Assembly: GCA_973895155.1 (NCBI GenBank) | Contig: OZ316894.1 | Coordinates: forward strand, 14,322,001 to 14,386,000 | Length of the DNA: 64,000 nucleotides | From: Marsupella aquatica | Taxonomy: Eukaryota; Marchantiophyta | Direction: 5' to 3' | Position numbers and translations under genes: made by a program | Shown: positions 44,236 to 54,523 of the stretch, one piece after another | Layout: each line of letters opens with the position of its first letter | Position numbering within the stretch: the first letter of the stretch is position 1 | The notes under the pieces: model-generated | Seen by the model: the letters and a program-made list of their open reading frames with translations, nothing else | Told to the model about the DNA's origin: nothing | Databases searched by the model: none

Positions 44236-44694
44236 AATGATGAAGAAACCAGTTCAAGAACACTTCGAATTCAGGGGGAGCATACACACCAAGCAACGGC
44301 CGAGAAGGACAAACAACACAAAATACCGATCACCCCAGCTCTTACGACGAATACTTTAGACGCTGAAGCTGCATCAATCTACTCCTGAACGCCAACTCTC
44401 GACCAAAGAACCCTACTTTTCTCAAGACAAAGAGCATCGAGAGAACGCGCGACCACATGCGAATGAACATATTTTACATAACTCTAGTTAACCTAGTAAT
44501 ACCAAAAGTAACCATAAAAGTTCTCATTATGTTTACACTACACTCCTATATTAAAACTCTTTTTTGGGTGGTAACACTCTTTCTCCCAGAAGAAAGCAAG
44601 GGAGTTTTAATGAGGTTACACCAATTATAGATCAAAACCCAACATAGACTTAAAGTTATTGCAACACTTCTACCCAAAATGTTGCAAAGGGGAG
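44236..44694 (+). other. Copia2 3' untranslated region
   Basis: Contains TTCAGGGGGAG at 44270-44280, a typical copia downstream motif, and ends in the purine tract before the LTR. No gene. Confidence 0.7.
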
Positions 44695-44872
44695 TGTTAT
44701 AATACATAGGTTAAGTCTAGACTTGGGTTATCTGGACACCTAGGATTAAGTTACCTTAACCTTAGGTAACTGTTGTAACTACCTAGACTTTGGCTTGAAC
44801 CAACCACCATGTATATACTCCATTTGGAACTTGAAGGAAGAACACACTTATCATTGTATAGTTACTCAAACA
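44695..44872 (+). repeat. 3' LTR of copia2
   Basis: Copy of 38713-38890, followed by CAACA. Confidence 0.97.
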
Positions 44873-44986
44873 CAACACATATAAAGATGTATTTGTCTGT
44901 AACTTTTGGTGTTTTCTAAACATACACAGAGTTATGACATGAGAGACACTCTAGAAATCATTTTGGTACCATATGAAAGTTTTTGC

Positions 44987-45000
44987 TAGCAATCTCGCTA
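44987..45000. repeat. el3-type palindromic site
   Basis: TAGCAA-TC-TCGCTA, extended by flanking GC and GC to GCTAGC...CGCTAGC. Without copia2 it would lie about 125 bases past the 38686 site. Confidence 0.7.
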
Positions 45001-45210
45001 GCAAGATGAGGACACATTAAATTGAAAACACATTCAAAGCTTTATTTAGCATTTGTCCCATCTGATCATCAAAACATCTGTAACTGACAAAATGTCCGTG
45101 TCCTCCCAAACATTTCAGGTCAAGCTCACAGACTTCACAGATCTAAACTATCAAACTACGTCTTTGCACAACGCAGAGGAAATGTCCTAGTGGTACTATT
45201 CATGGAGTTA

Positions 45211-45627
45211 CTACCTTGTATGCGTCTGAATCTGTGTCATAATCGAATGAAGCAAGGATGTCGGCTGTCCAGTAGTTGTGTATCTCGAGGTCCCTCTTGT
45301 AAGACTCCTCAAGACCACTGGACTCCTCTCTCTTCCGCTTCTCCAAAATGCCCTAAGAAACTCATACGTTGGTGCGAGAAGACATTGGTGCTCGGGAAAC
45401 AACGCTTGAAATTGTTTCCTTTGGAGGTGGAGCACGCTGAGTTGATGCATTGACATCATGACCCGACTGGATGATGTTCCAGTCTTGATTATAGGGGGGG
45501 CAACACTCTTCTTTGGCGGTGGAGAGCTTGGTGGGGAGTCCAGTGGGCCGTCGGTTTTGGCATTGTAGCGGCGGACCTCCAGATTCCACTTTGCTTTTGG
45601 AGCGGGAGTTTCATTGTTCCTTGCCAT
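45211..45627 (-). CDS. Unassigned 138-codon ORF, Pro-rich
   Basis: Starts MARNNETPAPKAKWNLEVRRYNAK at 45627 with a genuine ATG. It has a Ser/Pro run (DSPPSSPPPKKS) and a basic second half. It lies convergent to the el3 transposase and between el3-type palindromes, so it could be an el3 cargo gene. I recognise no domain and found no second copy in el1 or el2. Confidence 0.35.
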   Translation of the reverse strand: MARNNETPAPKAKWNLEVRRYNAKTDGPLDSPPSSPPPKKSVAPPIIKTGTSSSRVMMSMHQLSVLHLQRKQFQALFPEHQCLLAPTYEFLRAFWRSGRERSPVVLRSLTRGTSRYTTTGQPTSLLHSIMTQIQTHTR

Positions 45628-45863
45628 TTTTGTCTATAACAAAACACTTTTGCAAATGAGATTACTTTCAAAAATATTGCAAGTCCACTTAATAAAAAAC
45701 CTTCTAAACATCCAAACTGATCAAATCGAATCGTGCAAAACTATGAGAACACAAAAAGAACTAAGATATATAACCCAACGTTCTTATTAACAAGAAAGCT
45801 ACTTGGTGGGAAGAGATTGTCGTGTATCAAACTTACAACTCCTTGTGTGAGTGGTTGGACAAA

Positions 45864-46375
45864 GGGGTACACAACATCATCAGTTATCTCAAAAATTTCA
45901 AAATCTCAGTTGAGGAGTTGAGATGGGGCCTTCAAACTTCCGCGCATCTCAGCTGGGCAGCCGAGGTTGACTCAATCTCGGCTGACCTCGCCGAGATGGG
46001 CGTACGGACCGAAAAAAAATCCCCCCCAAAAAAACCAAAATTTTTCCTGAAAAAAAAATATTTGGAATTTTCCCCATCTCAGCTGGCCTCGCCGAGATGG
46101 GGCGTACGGACCAAAAAAACGTGGAAAAAAAAACCAAAAATTTGGCCCCCCAATTTTCAAATTTTTTTTCGCATCTTGGCTGGGCTCGCCGAGATAGGTG
46201 TCCGTACGGTACGGACGCCTCATGGCGAAAAAAAAATTGAAGAAAAATTCAAGATTTTTTTTCTTCATTTTTTTCTTTTTTGCATCGCAACTTGGCGGCC
46301 TCTCTGAGATGAGGTGGCAGCTGATATCAGGTACACTGATGAAAGTGACTGATAACTGATGAGATTACCTATCTC
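45864..46375. mobile_element. MITE copy 2, Mutator-like
   Basis: 512 bases flanked by TTGGACAAA (45855-45863 and 46376-46384). Same termini and internal units as copy 1, with one extra internal CATCTCAGCTGGCCTCGCCGAGATG unit. Lys-rich open frames inside are products of A-runs and not genes. Confidence 0.9.
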
Positions 46376-46384
46376 TTGGACAAA

Positions 46385-46943
46385 CAATGTGCTATGCGCG
46401 TCAACCTGGAGAACACTAGATCCCCTCCTGGCCCGCGAAGATAAGAACACCAGCTCGATTGAAGTTACTCTGCAAGGAGAAGACAATTGCAAAATTGTCC
46501 TGCTCTGAGGAGACAATGAGTGCAAAAGAACGATCAAACTGTTAGGAATGGAGATGACCCAAAGGTACGAATGAGATATAGTGGATTTCAAGAGCCTCAG
46601 ATCCTACAAAACGGTTTTGGGTTCCAGTCCTTTCACGCTTGAATGATGCAGAAGGGTGCATTGGATTCTATCATGAGATGAGCTCCCGTATTGCTGGCGC
46701 TAAAACCGTTCGTTTCTGTGCTTTCTCATGAGTGTGTTTTCGTGTGGATCAAGTCCGCACAAAGTATTTTGTGCAAGAATTACAGACACAATTATGGCTA
46801 GCAATTTTGCTGGCCTGATGTACGTTGGAATTCTATGTTCAATTATGAGGCCATGCACTCACCTTCGTGATCGGGGAATACGTAATATGTACCAATTCAC
46901 CATGAGGATAGGTTTTGAAATCCAACGGGAGTTTTATATATAG
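46385..46943 (+). other. Unassigned sequence right of MITE 2, possible el3 remnant
   Basis: Partly open frames (for example 46728-46943, VFSCGSSPHKVFCARITDTI) with no recognised family. An el3-type palindrome lies at 46799. It may be decayed el3 cargo. Confidence 0.3.
46799..46812. repeat. el3-type palindromic site
   Basis: TAGCAA-TT-TTGCTG, one arm mismatch. Confidence 0.55.
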
Positions 46944-47744
46944 GTGTAGTTACAAGTTTCTTTTAGGCTAGTGAGTGTCAATTCATGCAAGCAAGGTTAT
47001 TTTCATGCCAAATTTTGGGTATTGCAAGGAGAAAATGTGCTCGTGTGAGGAAAAGTTTTACTATTTCCTCGCACGCTACAATGACCCAATTTGCGCAATG
47101 ACCGCCATTACTCCGCGGTTCCCCCAATGGTGTAGTTTGTCATTCAACATGGTTTGACTCTAAACTTTATATTAGGTCTTATTGATGATAATATCAAGCT
47201 AAAACTCCTTAATTTAAGAGTTTTAGCTTGAATTTTACAAGAACATCTAACACAAAAGTGTTGGGAGGGACCTAGTTTGTAACAAAATTTCATAAGGGCC
47301 TATCACCTAAATTTCTTTTGACAGGTCCATCTAGCATATACCTCTTATAAATATTACCTTTTTAATTTAAAAAATGTTAGGTCCATTCGAATCTGGGAAA
47401 CCAAAGCCCGGATGGACTCGGAGGTTGTCTCCCAACATCCCCATGGACTATGACACATAAACTGAGCATCTTACACCTAATAATGAGAAAATCTAGGTAA
47501 TAAATGTTCTCATTAGCTGTACATTTTAATTATGTTAGGAGACTTTGTGCACCTAAAAGTGAACTGAAAACATGCATGAAATGAAATAAAGGTGGACATC
47601 TAGTACTGTATTTGAAATTTTTGAGACCTCTGCGACGGCAAAGTACTCAAAGCGCTTATTGTAACAAGAGCAGCGCTCTATGAAAAATAAGATTTCTCAA
47701 CAATACCATCTTAGATTCCTTGGAATATTTTAATTTTTATAAAT
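46944..47744. other. Non-coding stretch with a perfect hairpin
   Basis: No gene supported. At 47194-47231 two perfect 14-base arms (TCAAGCTAAAACTC / GAGTTTTAGCTTGA) flank a 10-base AT loop. Confidence 0.6.
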
Positions 47745-49876
47745 TTGAAAGCCACGAAAACCCCATGGCAGGGGAAAGCCAGTAGCACCAGGCAAGGAAA
47801 CAAAGGAACAACAACCCACACCCAGAACCCCGCTAAACAAGGGGGAAAAGTGGTCCACAAGTGTCAAAAAGAACTAAGAATCACCAGATATCAAAGTTGG
47901 GGGACCGATGTCACCCATCCATCCTTGCTAAACCACACCATTCTTAAGCTCATCATTTCACGCGCTCTCTGTAATCTAGCATATCGTCGATTATGGGGCA
48001 TGCCCAGTCCCACAGCAGAGACATGATCTGCAGCCTCCGAAAGCAAAAATCTAAAGTCAAATCTACGAGTACCATCTATCTGAAACATATGTTCATTTCT
48101 GCCGGTCCACAACTGCCACAGCATCTGGAAGAGAATAAACATTTTCACTACCTTCCCTGGTTCTCTGCCAGTCGCAGAATCTAAAAGCGTAACTAATCCA
48201 TTAGGGTGACTAGCAAACATGCCCCTGAAGCCACCAACATAGACTGACCAACACTTCCTAGCATGTATACATTGCATAAAAAGGTGAGGAAGCGATTCGC
48301 TTACTCTAGGGCAGAGCTTGCAGTGCCCATTACCCTTGCCAATGCGATCAGCCCTCACTTTGTAAAGAGTCCAGAGGCCAGCACCCTCCAAATAAAGGTC
48401 TTTGCACAAGTGGACAAATCTGATCTCCAAATACTTGCCCATCCCTCTCTCCATTCCTCCGCCGACTTGCTGGTCCCCCAGGTTCGATTCAGACTCTCAT
48501 GATCCTCAGTAGTTGGATGCAGCAGTTGGTAAGCACGGATGTTAGTAATTTTGAATTCCTTTAAAACTTCCAGTTTATCCGCCCATCTCCAACATACAGG
48601 TCCAGGTGCAAATGCAAACTCACAGGAGTGAATTTCCTGTAGTCTCACAGTAAATTCCCTGCACTTATCCCTATGGAGCAGAGAGAATCCTCTGATGTGG
48701 TCCCAACAATCCGAGATATCTCTCCATTCACCCAGCCCCTCACTCCATAGATTCTGAATGCACTTGATGCCCAGTCTTCCACATATCTCCATTACTACCC
48801 TGAAATCTTCATTTGACCAAGCTTGAAATCCTTTCAAGCAACGCAAAGTATCCCCCACACTCCATCTTCCAGGAATCCTCCCCCTGGGCACAAATATCAA
48901 GTGAGTACGTAGCTCAGCCCAAGCCCTCCATAGGCCCCCTGTATACGATAATCCATGCAGTGCACGGGGGGTGCACAGTAGCAATTTATCCTGGAAGGTA
49001 TACTCATTCTTGCGTATTACTTTGTAGTTCTCCCAACTGATCAAGTTCAAGTTAGCTTCAAACATGCAAGCCCACTCCGATGTCGGACAGTCCAGCGCAC
49101 GTGTGAACCACTTTGAAAGCAAGGCATCCAAATGACTCCTGAACTCCTTGAATCCAATTCCCCCTTCCATTCTAGGCCGTGCCATTCGAGCCCATGATAC
49201 CAGTGGGATCTTCCGTCCCCCTTCCGGATTATATCCCCAAAGAAAGTCTCGGCAGAGTGTTGTAAGTTTTCTTGCTAAACCTGCTGATGCCTTCAGAAAC
49301 ATAGTGTGGTAAATCGGTATTGCCTATAAGATATGTCGAATCAAGAGAGATCTCCCAGTAAATGAAAGTAACTTGTTAGCCCATGAGGAGAGTCTCGTGC
49401 CAATCTTATCTAGGCAAAAGCGATAAGTAATCTCATCAGTTATCAGTCACTTTCATCAGTGTACCTGATATCAGCTGCCACCTCATCTCAGAGAGGCCGC
49501 CAAGTTGTGATGCGAAAAACAAAAAAATTAAGAAAAACAAAAATCTTGAATTGTTGTCAGTCCATCTGGGCCCGGGGCCTTATCGTTGGGCAGCATCCAT
49601 AATACTTCTTTGATTTCCAAACCAGTTGGCAATCCCTCCAGCCAAGCAAGTTCAGCAGCAGATAATGCAACCGCAGTATGTGCTAATAGTTTCTTACGAG
49701 CTCATAAGATGTCCACCTGTTCTGTCCCGGATGCCTCTACCGGAGCATAGAGCTCCTCACAACATTCGACCACTTTTGTAAGAATTTGTGCAAGGTCAGT
49801 TATCTCTCGACCATCGGCCACTACCAGTCTGACCATAGCCTCGCGTGTGCGTTTAGCCTTGGTAGTAGCGAAATAG
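47745..49876 (-). pseudogene. Second L1-like LINE (LINE2), 5'-truncated, RT core missing
   Basis: On minus: YFATTKAKRTREAM and LWMLPNDKAPGPDG (49560-49876) match LINE1 29046-29371. The frame then meets a MITE remnant (49421-49555). After it comes RFCLDKIGTRLSSWA and the C-terminal part (48355-49302), then the zinc domain CKLCPRVSESLPHLFMQC (47891-48454). About 0.9 kb, including the YADD palm of RT present in LINE1, is absent. The 3' end near 47745 is approximate because no poly-A tail or target duplication was found. Confidence 0.85.
49421..49555 (-). mobile_element. MITE remnant in LINE2
   Basis: About 135 bases match one end of MITE 1 and 2 in inverse orientation (GATAAGTAATCTCATCAGTTATC, then CCTCATCTCAGAGAGGCCGCC). 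The other end of the MITE is gone, together with the LINE RT core, so one deletion probably removed both. Confidence 0.85.
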
Positions 49877-49983
49877 AATCTTAGATTAAAATTTGAGGTA
49901 GCTTTTTTGCAACAAAATAAATCAAACCCCTCCTTAACACAAGGGCAACACTCTATGGAAAATAGTATTCCATCTCAAGAGCA

Positions 49984-50588
49984 TGTTGTGCGCATAAACA
50001 TTGCTACACAACATACATCGCTTGTCACACATATCTAAGCATAGTCACAATTAACATCACAAACATAAGAGAATGGAGTACAAGTGAAACTCCTATCCAC
50101 ACATGTCCAAAACCCACAATAATCTTCAAGAGCAATTGAACAATGATTGATGCCAATCAAACACACAATCCTGCCCGATGCGATCACACACTTATGTCAA
50201 GCCAAACGCACCTTGCGCCTTAAGGAATCCATGTTACGTACACACAACCTAGACAGCCACACGATAGCCGCTAGAGTTTGTGCTCGAAAGGCTCAACATC
50301 AAAAGATGAGACCTTTGAGCCAACACAAAGAGATATATAACTATCCCTCACAAACATACACTAACTCTAAAACACTTAGATAACACACATATGAAAGCCT
50401 CAAACCTACATAGTCCAATATCCTATACTACCACTCATAATGGTGTGACAGCTGTTGTGCGTATAAACATCGATACACAACATACATTGCTTGTCACACA
50501 TATCTAAGCATAGTCACAATCAATATCACAAACATAAGAGAATGGAGTACAAGGGGAACTCCTATCCACACATGTCCAAAACCCACAA
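49984..50588 (-). repeat. Probable 3' LTR region of gypsy2 with a 138-bp direct repeat
   Basis: TGTTGTGCG...AAACCCACA occurs at 49984-50121 and again at 50451-50588, 467 bases apart. On minus the purine tract TTAGGGGGGCG directly precedes the right copy, as expected before a 3' LTR. It may be one 605-bp LTR with an internal duplication, or two LTR copies left by a rearrangement. The 5' LTR is cut off at 54.5 kb. Confidence 0.55.
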
Positions 50589-50763
50589 TCGCCCCCCTAA
50601 CTGGGAGTGAGGTCCCCTAACTCTAGCTAGCCATAAGTTCTACAAGGTTGATATACACATTTTTTAAGTGTGAAGATCATGAGGCTGGGTGCAAGTGAGC
50701 CCCATTGATCACCTTCCTGCAATCTATACTTTCCATGAGAACACAAATGGTAACTAGTCGGCT

Positions 50764-51105
50764 TCACTGACATTGAGGACACAACCATGATCCACTACGA
50801 ATCACCTCCAATGGTGGTGTCAAACACGACATGTGCCAACACTTATCACAAATGAACATAGTGGCAGCTCCTTGAGCAGATCCACACAACATGCACTTCA
50901 AGTCGGCACGAACCTGAGTCAAGCTTGGATCTACTGTACCATCAATGTTTGAAAAATAACATGGTGCACAATTACGTACATGTTCCTTCCAAACCATACC
51001 ATCACGTCCTTCCAACATTAGGACACTAGAAGACAACACTTCACGCACACGTAAGATTGTCCGACCTGCGGTCATGTCAAGTGTCGTTGGTGCTGTTTGC
51101 TGCAA
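50764..51105 (-). CDS. PHD finger at the C-terminus of the gypsy2 polyprotein
   Basis: 113 codons. The first 65 look like an integrase C-terminal segment (GRTILRVREVLSSSVLMLEG). Then CMLCGSAQGAATMFICDKCW, HMSC and CPQC give the full C4-H-C3 ligand order of a PHD zinc finger, ending two residues before the stop. PHD fingers read histone tails, so by analogy with integrase chromodomains it could steer integration to certain chromatin. That role is inference. The domain is open although the rest of the polyprotein is broken. Confidence 0.8.
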   Translation of the reverse strand: MQQTAPTTLDMTAGRTILRVREVLSSSVLMLEGRDGMVWKEHVRNCAPCYFSNIDGTVDPSLTQVRADLKCMLCGSAQGAATMFICDKCWHMSCLTPPLEVIRSGSWLCPQCQ

Positions 51106-51132
51106 ATAAACAAAATCACCAGGATGAAACCG

Positions 51133-52432
51133 TCAAATCCTCGCACGATAACCTCCTCCACGAATAGTGGCATACCTCAAAGTATCACGATGTTGAGCAA
51201 TGACAAGGTTTTCAAAGGCCATGGGCATGACTCTCTCAAAAACTCGTGCCCTCTTTGAGCACACCTTGACCCAAACATCAGGATCATCCAAATCCACAAC
51301 AATTGCCACATCACGACGAATAGCCGTTGGCAAATATGGCTCTCTACCATAGAGCAAGAAATAAGGTGAGAAAGATGTAAGTGATGCTTGTCAACTAAAA
51401 CGGTAGCCCATAGCTAACCAAGGTAGCTGGAGATCCCAATCTCCCAAATGACCAACCTGCAAGCCATACTTACACAATCCTCTCTTCACGGTTTGTACAA
51501 CTCTCTTTGCTAATCCATCTGCCTCTGGATGATCACAAGAAGTAGACAGTACGATGATCAATAAGAGCTTGCTCACACAAACCCTCAAACTCTCCACGGA
51601 ATTTTGTGCCCCGATCAGTCAACACCTCAACCGGTGCTCCAAAATGACTGAGTACTCGATCCAAAAATGTGATAGCCACTCCTCCACTAGCTTTATCTGG
51701 CAATGCCACTAGTTCAATCCACTTGGAAAAGTGCTTCACCATAACCAAAATATATCGATTATGACGTTGGGTAAGAGGTAATGGACCAGCAAAATCCAAA
51801 CTCCATTGATATCCCAAACCCATTATCGATAATGGATGCAATTGGGGAGTGGGAGCATTGAACAATGCTTGCACTCGATCACATACCACACACTTAGCAA
51901 TCAATTGTTGGATATCAGTGCGCATACCACACCACCAATAATGTGTCTGCAACAAGCTATATGTGCGTTTCACACCAAAGTGACCCAACTCCTTTTGCGC
52001 ATGTCGCACCAAACGTACTCGTTGTGACAATTTTGGTACAACCAACACTTTGCCATCATGTAGTATCCTCAAAAGATGGTTTCCTTCCCATCGAAACCTC
52101 TTGGCTCGTTGTAGAACCCTATCTCGCTCCTTAGCATCACAATTGCCAACAATGGAGCCACCACGCAAATATTCCAACACTCTCTTGTCGTTATGAATAT
52201 CTTGCTGCCCAAAAACTACGTCATCAACATCCATATCTGAAGACTCAACATCTACCCCATCCAATAAAGTAGAGTCCATAGATCCACTATATGTTGGAAC
52301 CCAACAAAGAAAGGCAGATGCATGCCATCCTGGCACACTCTCCTTATCCGACTCATCATGCCATTGAGCTCCAGTCTCATCCTCTTGACTGGTACATGGA
52401 TTACGGCTCAACCCATCCGCATCCAAGTTCAC
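51133..52432 (-). pseudogene. Gypsy2 integrase
   Basis: Zinc domain: HAQKELGHFGVKRTYS...KCVVCDRVQ (HHCC). Core: WSLDFAGPLPLTQRHNRYIL (first Asp), VEVLTDRGTKFRGEF (second Asp) and HPEADGLAKRVVQTVKRG, where the catalytic Glu of the usual AER is Lys. The frame changes near 51540 and stops at about 51390. The segment 51133-51357 (MLYGREPYLPTAIRRD) is the usual end of the core before the C-terminal domain. Confidence 0.85.
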
Positions 52433-52453
52433 TTTACTAGGCCTATGTACAAC

Positions 52454-53787
52454 CTAGAAATCATACTCTTGTAACAACAATGCCCATCGTGCAAGCTTTC
52501 TTGTAAGCTTGTTAGACTCCATTAACCACTTGACGGGCTGGTGATCATTGATCAAGGTGAACGGATTACCAAACAAATAGCAACAAAAATGTGCCACAGC
52601 CCACACAGCTGCCAAACACTCTCCCTCATACGAGCTATACTTAGCCTCTGCTGAATTGTTTGATCCACTGGCATATGCCACAACAAACTCATTCCCCTCA
52701 TCATCCTTCTGAGTTAGCACTGCTCCAAGTCCTACTCCACTCCAATCAATGTGTAGCTGAAATGGTCGTCCCAAAATGGGTCTTCTCAAAATAGGTGTTG
52801 ACGCCGATCTTTCCTTCAATTCTTGGAAAGCATGCTCTTGGTCGTCACCCCAAATCTACTCCTGGTCCAACTTAGTGAGTATAATTAAAGGCTTGGCAAG
52901 TTGGCTAAATCCTTTAACATACTGTCTATAATAGCTCGCCAATCCCAAAAATGCACGAACTCTACTCACATCAGTAGGACGAGGAATCTGTGTAATGGCC
53001 TCCACCTTAGTCTCTTGCACACCCAATCCTCCTGGGTAGATAGTGTGGCCCAAATACTCAATTTTGTCTTGGAAGAACTTACATTTGCCAGGATGAAGTT
53101 TCAATCCATATTCTCTCAATCTCTCCAACACAATCTGCAAGTGTCTTTGATGTTCTTCCACAGTCAAAGAATAGACCAAAATATCATCAATGTAACATCT
53201 CACAAAATCAAAACCTACAAGAATTCAATCCATAACTCTTTGAAATTCAGCTGGTGCATTCTTCAACCCAAATGGTAAGAACAATCACTGATACAAACGA
53301 TCTTTGCCATAAGAATCAATTCCCCAAAATGCTATCTTGGATCTATCAGAATGCCTAATTGGCAACTGATGGTACCCCGCCTTGAGGTCCAACGAACTAA
53401 ATATCTTTGCATGCCCCACAGCATCAAAGATCTCCTCCAGTGTGGGCATAACATATCGATCAGATTTTGTCGATAATCACCACACATCCGCCTATCTGTG
53501 TAATTGCCATGCACATCCTTCTTGGTTGGCATCACTATGGCAGATGCATACTCCCCATATGAGATCTCCACCAAACCAGCCTCCAACAAATCTTGAGTTC
53601 TACTCTGGATCAAAGCCCTCTCCATGTCATTGTACCAATACGGTCGTCGAAAGATTGGCGCATCACTAGCCAATTTGATCTGAATACCAGGACCCTTCAA
53701 TGTCCCCAAATCCTTCATACTAAATGCAAAACAATTCCAATAACTCTTCAAGAATTGATGCATGCAACGTCTCTCCCTCCCAGTCAA
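52454..53787 (-). pseudogene. Gypsy2 reverse transcriptase and RNase H
   Basis: RT: FRRPYWYNDMERALIQSRTQDL, SAIVMPTKKD and RMCGDYRQNLID (53332-53787), then CYIDDILVYS (YIDD active site), GLKLHPGKCKFFQDKIEYLGH and RVRAFLGLASYYRQYVKGF (52856-53203). RNase H: FQLHIDWSGVGLGAVLTQ, YSSYEGECLAAVWAVAHF and LINDHQPVKWLM (52454-52819). The piece between 53203 and 53332 is out of frame. Confidence 0.9.
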
Positions 53788-53799
53788 CTTAGGACCAAT

Positions 53800-54324
53800 C
53801 TATGGTTCCCAACTCTCCATCAAAGCTATGACATCTTCCTTTGCAGTTGAAGAGGTCACAAGCCACGGGCTGTGACTCTCCTTCAAAGTTGTGACGTCTT
53901 CCTTTGGAGTTGAAGAGGCCACAAGCAGCGGGCTGTGACTCTCCATTGAAGCTGTGATGTTTTCCTTTGGAGTTGGAGAGGCCATAAGCTGTGGGCTGTG
54001 GATGGAAGAGACAGTCGCTTGTTGCTATTTATCAATGGTTTGAGCAACCTCCTTTTGCTCAACAAAATGTTTTGCCTTGGCCAATCCTGCCATAGGTCTA
54101 TTAATTGTCTGCTTGCTCCCAACTATGGCCGCTATTGTCTCGGTAGGCTGCAAGCTCACCAATGGATGATTTGTAACATTAGAATTGCGCATTCGCAATT
54201 GTTCAACTAATCCCAAGCTGATAATCCAAGTCAAACAATTCAAATCCATGGCTTGACCAAGGACCTGACAACGTGAATGCTCTGACATCGAGGCCACTGC
54301 CGTGGTGCTGGTCAAAAATCCCAT
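53800..54324 (-). pseudogene. Gypsy2 region upstream of RT, with 21-residue repeat
   Basis: 54025-54324 (MGFLTSTTAVASMSEHSRCQ...) lies where protease is expected, but I see no DSG or DTG motif. At 53800-53985 three copies of a unit like SHSPLLVASSTPKEDVTTLKE (63 bases each) form a hinge directly before RT. Confidence 0.5.
53829..54010 (-). repeat. Tandem 63-bp coding repeat, three copies
   Basis: GGAGTTGAAGAGGCCACAAG-type words recur at about 63-base spacing. The unit is a multiple of three, so the frame survives expansion. Confidence 0.8.
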
Positions 54325-54523
54325 AGCCCGCTCTCTCTCATTAGCGGTAGGCTCTACTAGTCATTGTAGAGTTGTATCTCACACAAGTCCAGGGCCACCT
54401 GCTCGAAATGCGTATGAAGTAGAATGGCTCACAAAAGTGGGTAATGCACAACGCGGACGCCCAACAACATTCACCACTGCCAATGGTGGTCGATCAGATT
54501 GGGTAACACTTTGTGCACAACGC

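Larger units (their letters stand above)
38713..44872 (+). mobile_element. Complete Ty1/copia retrotransposon (copia2)
   Basis: Two 178-bp LTRs (38713-38890 and 44695-44872), CAACA duplicated at 38708-38712 and 44873-44877, a primer-binding site at 38891-38904 and a purine tract AAAGGGGAG at 44686-44694. It encodes gag, protease, integrase, RT and RNase H in the copia order. A MITE sits in gag. The LTRs differ at about three positions, so it is fairly young, but coding stops and shifts are present. Confidence 0.97.
50589..54523 (-). mobile_element. Ty3/gypsy retrotransposon (gypsy2) with C-terminal PHD finger
   Basis: Minus strand, 5' end removed where gypsy3 begins at 54524. Parts in order: a protease-region remnant and a 21-residue repeat (53800-54324), RT (52856-53787), RNase H (52454-52819), integrase (51133-52432) and a PHD finger (50764-51105). 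Many stops. Confidence 0.85.

Noticed and set aside
47194-47231. Perfect hairpin as a transcription terminator or miRNA gene
   Set aside because: Plants do not use such terminators, and 14-base arms are too short for a plant miRNA precursor. It is kept only as a noted hairpin.
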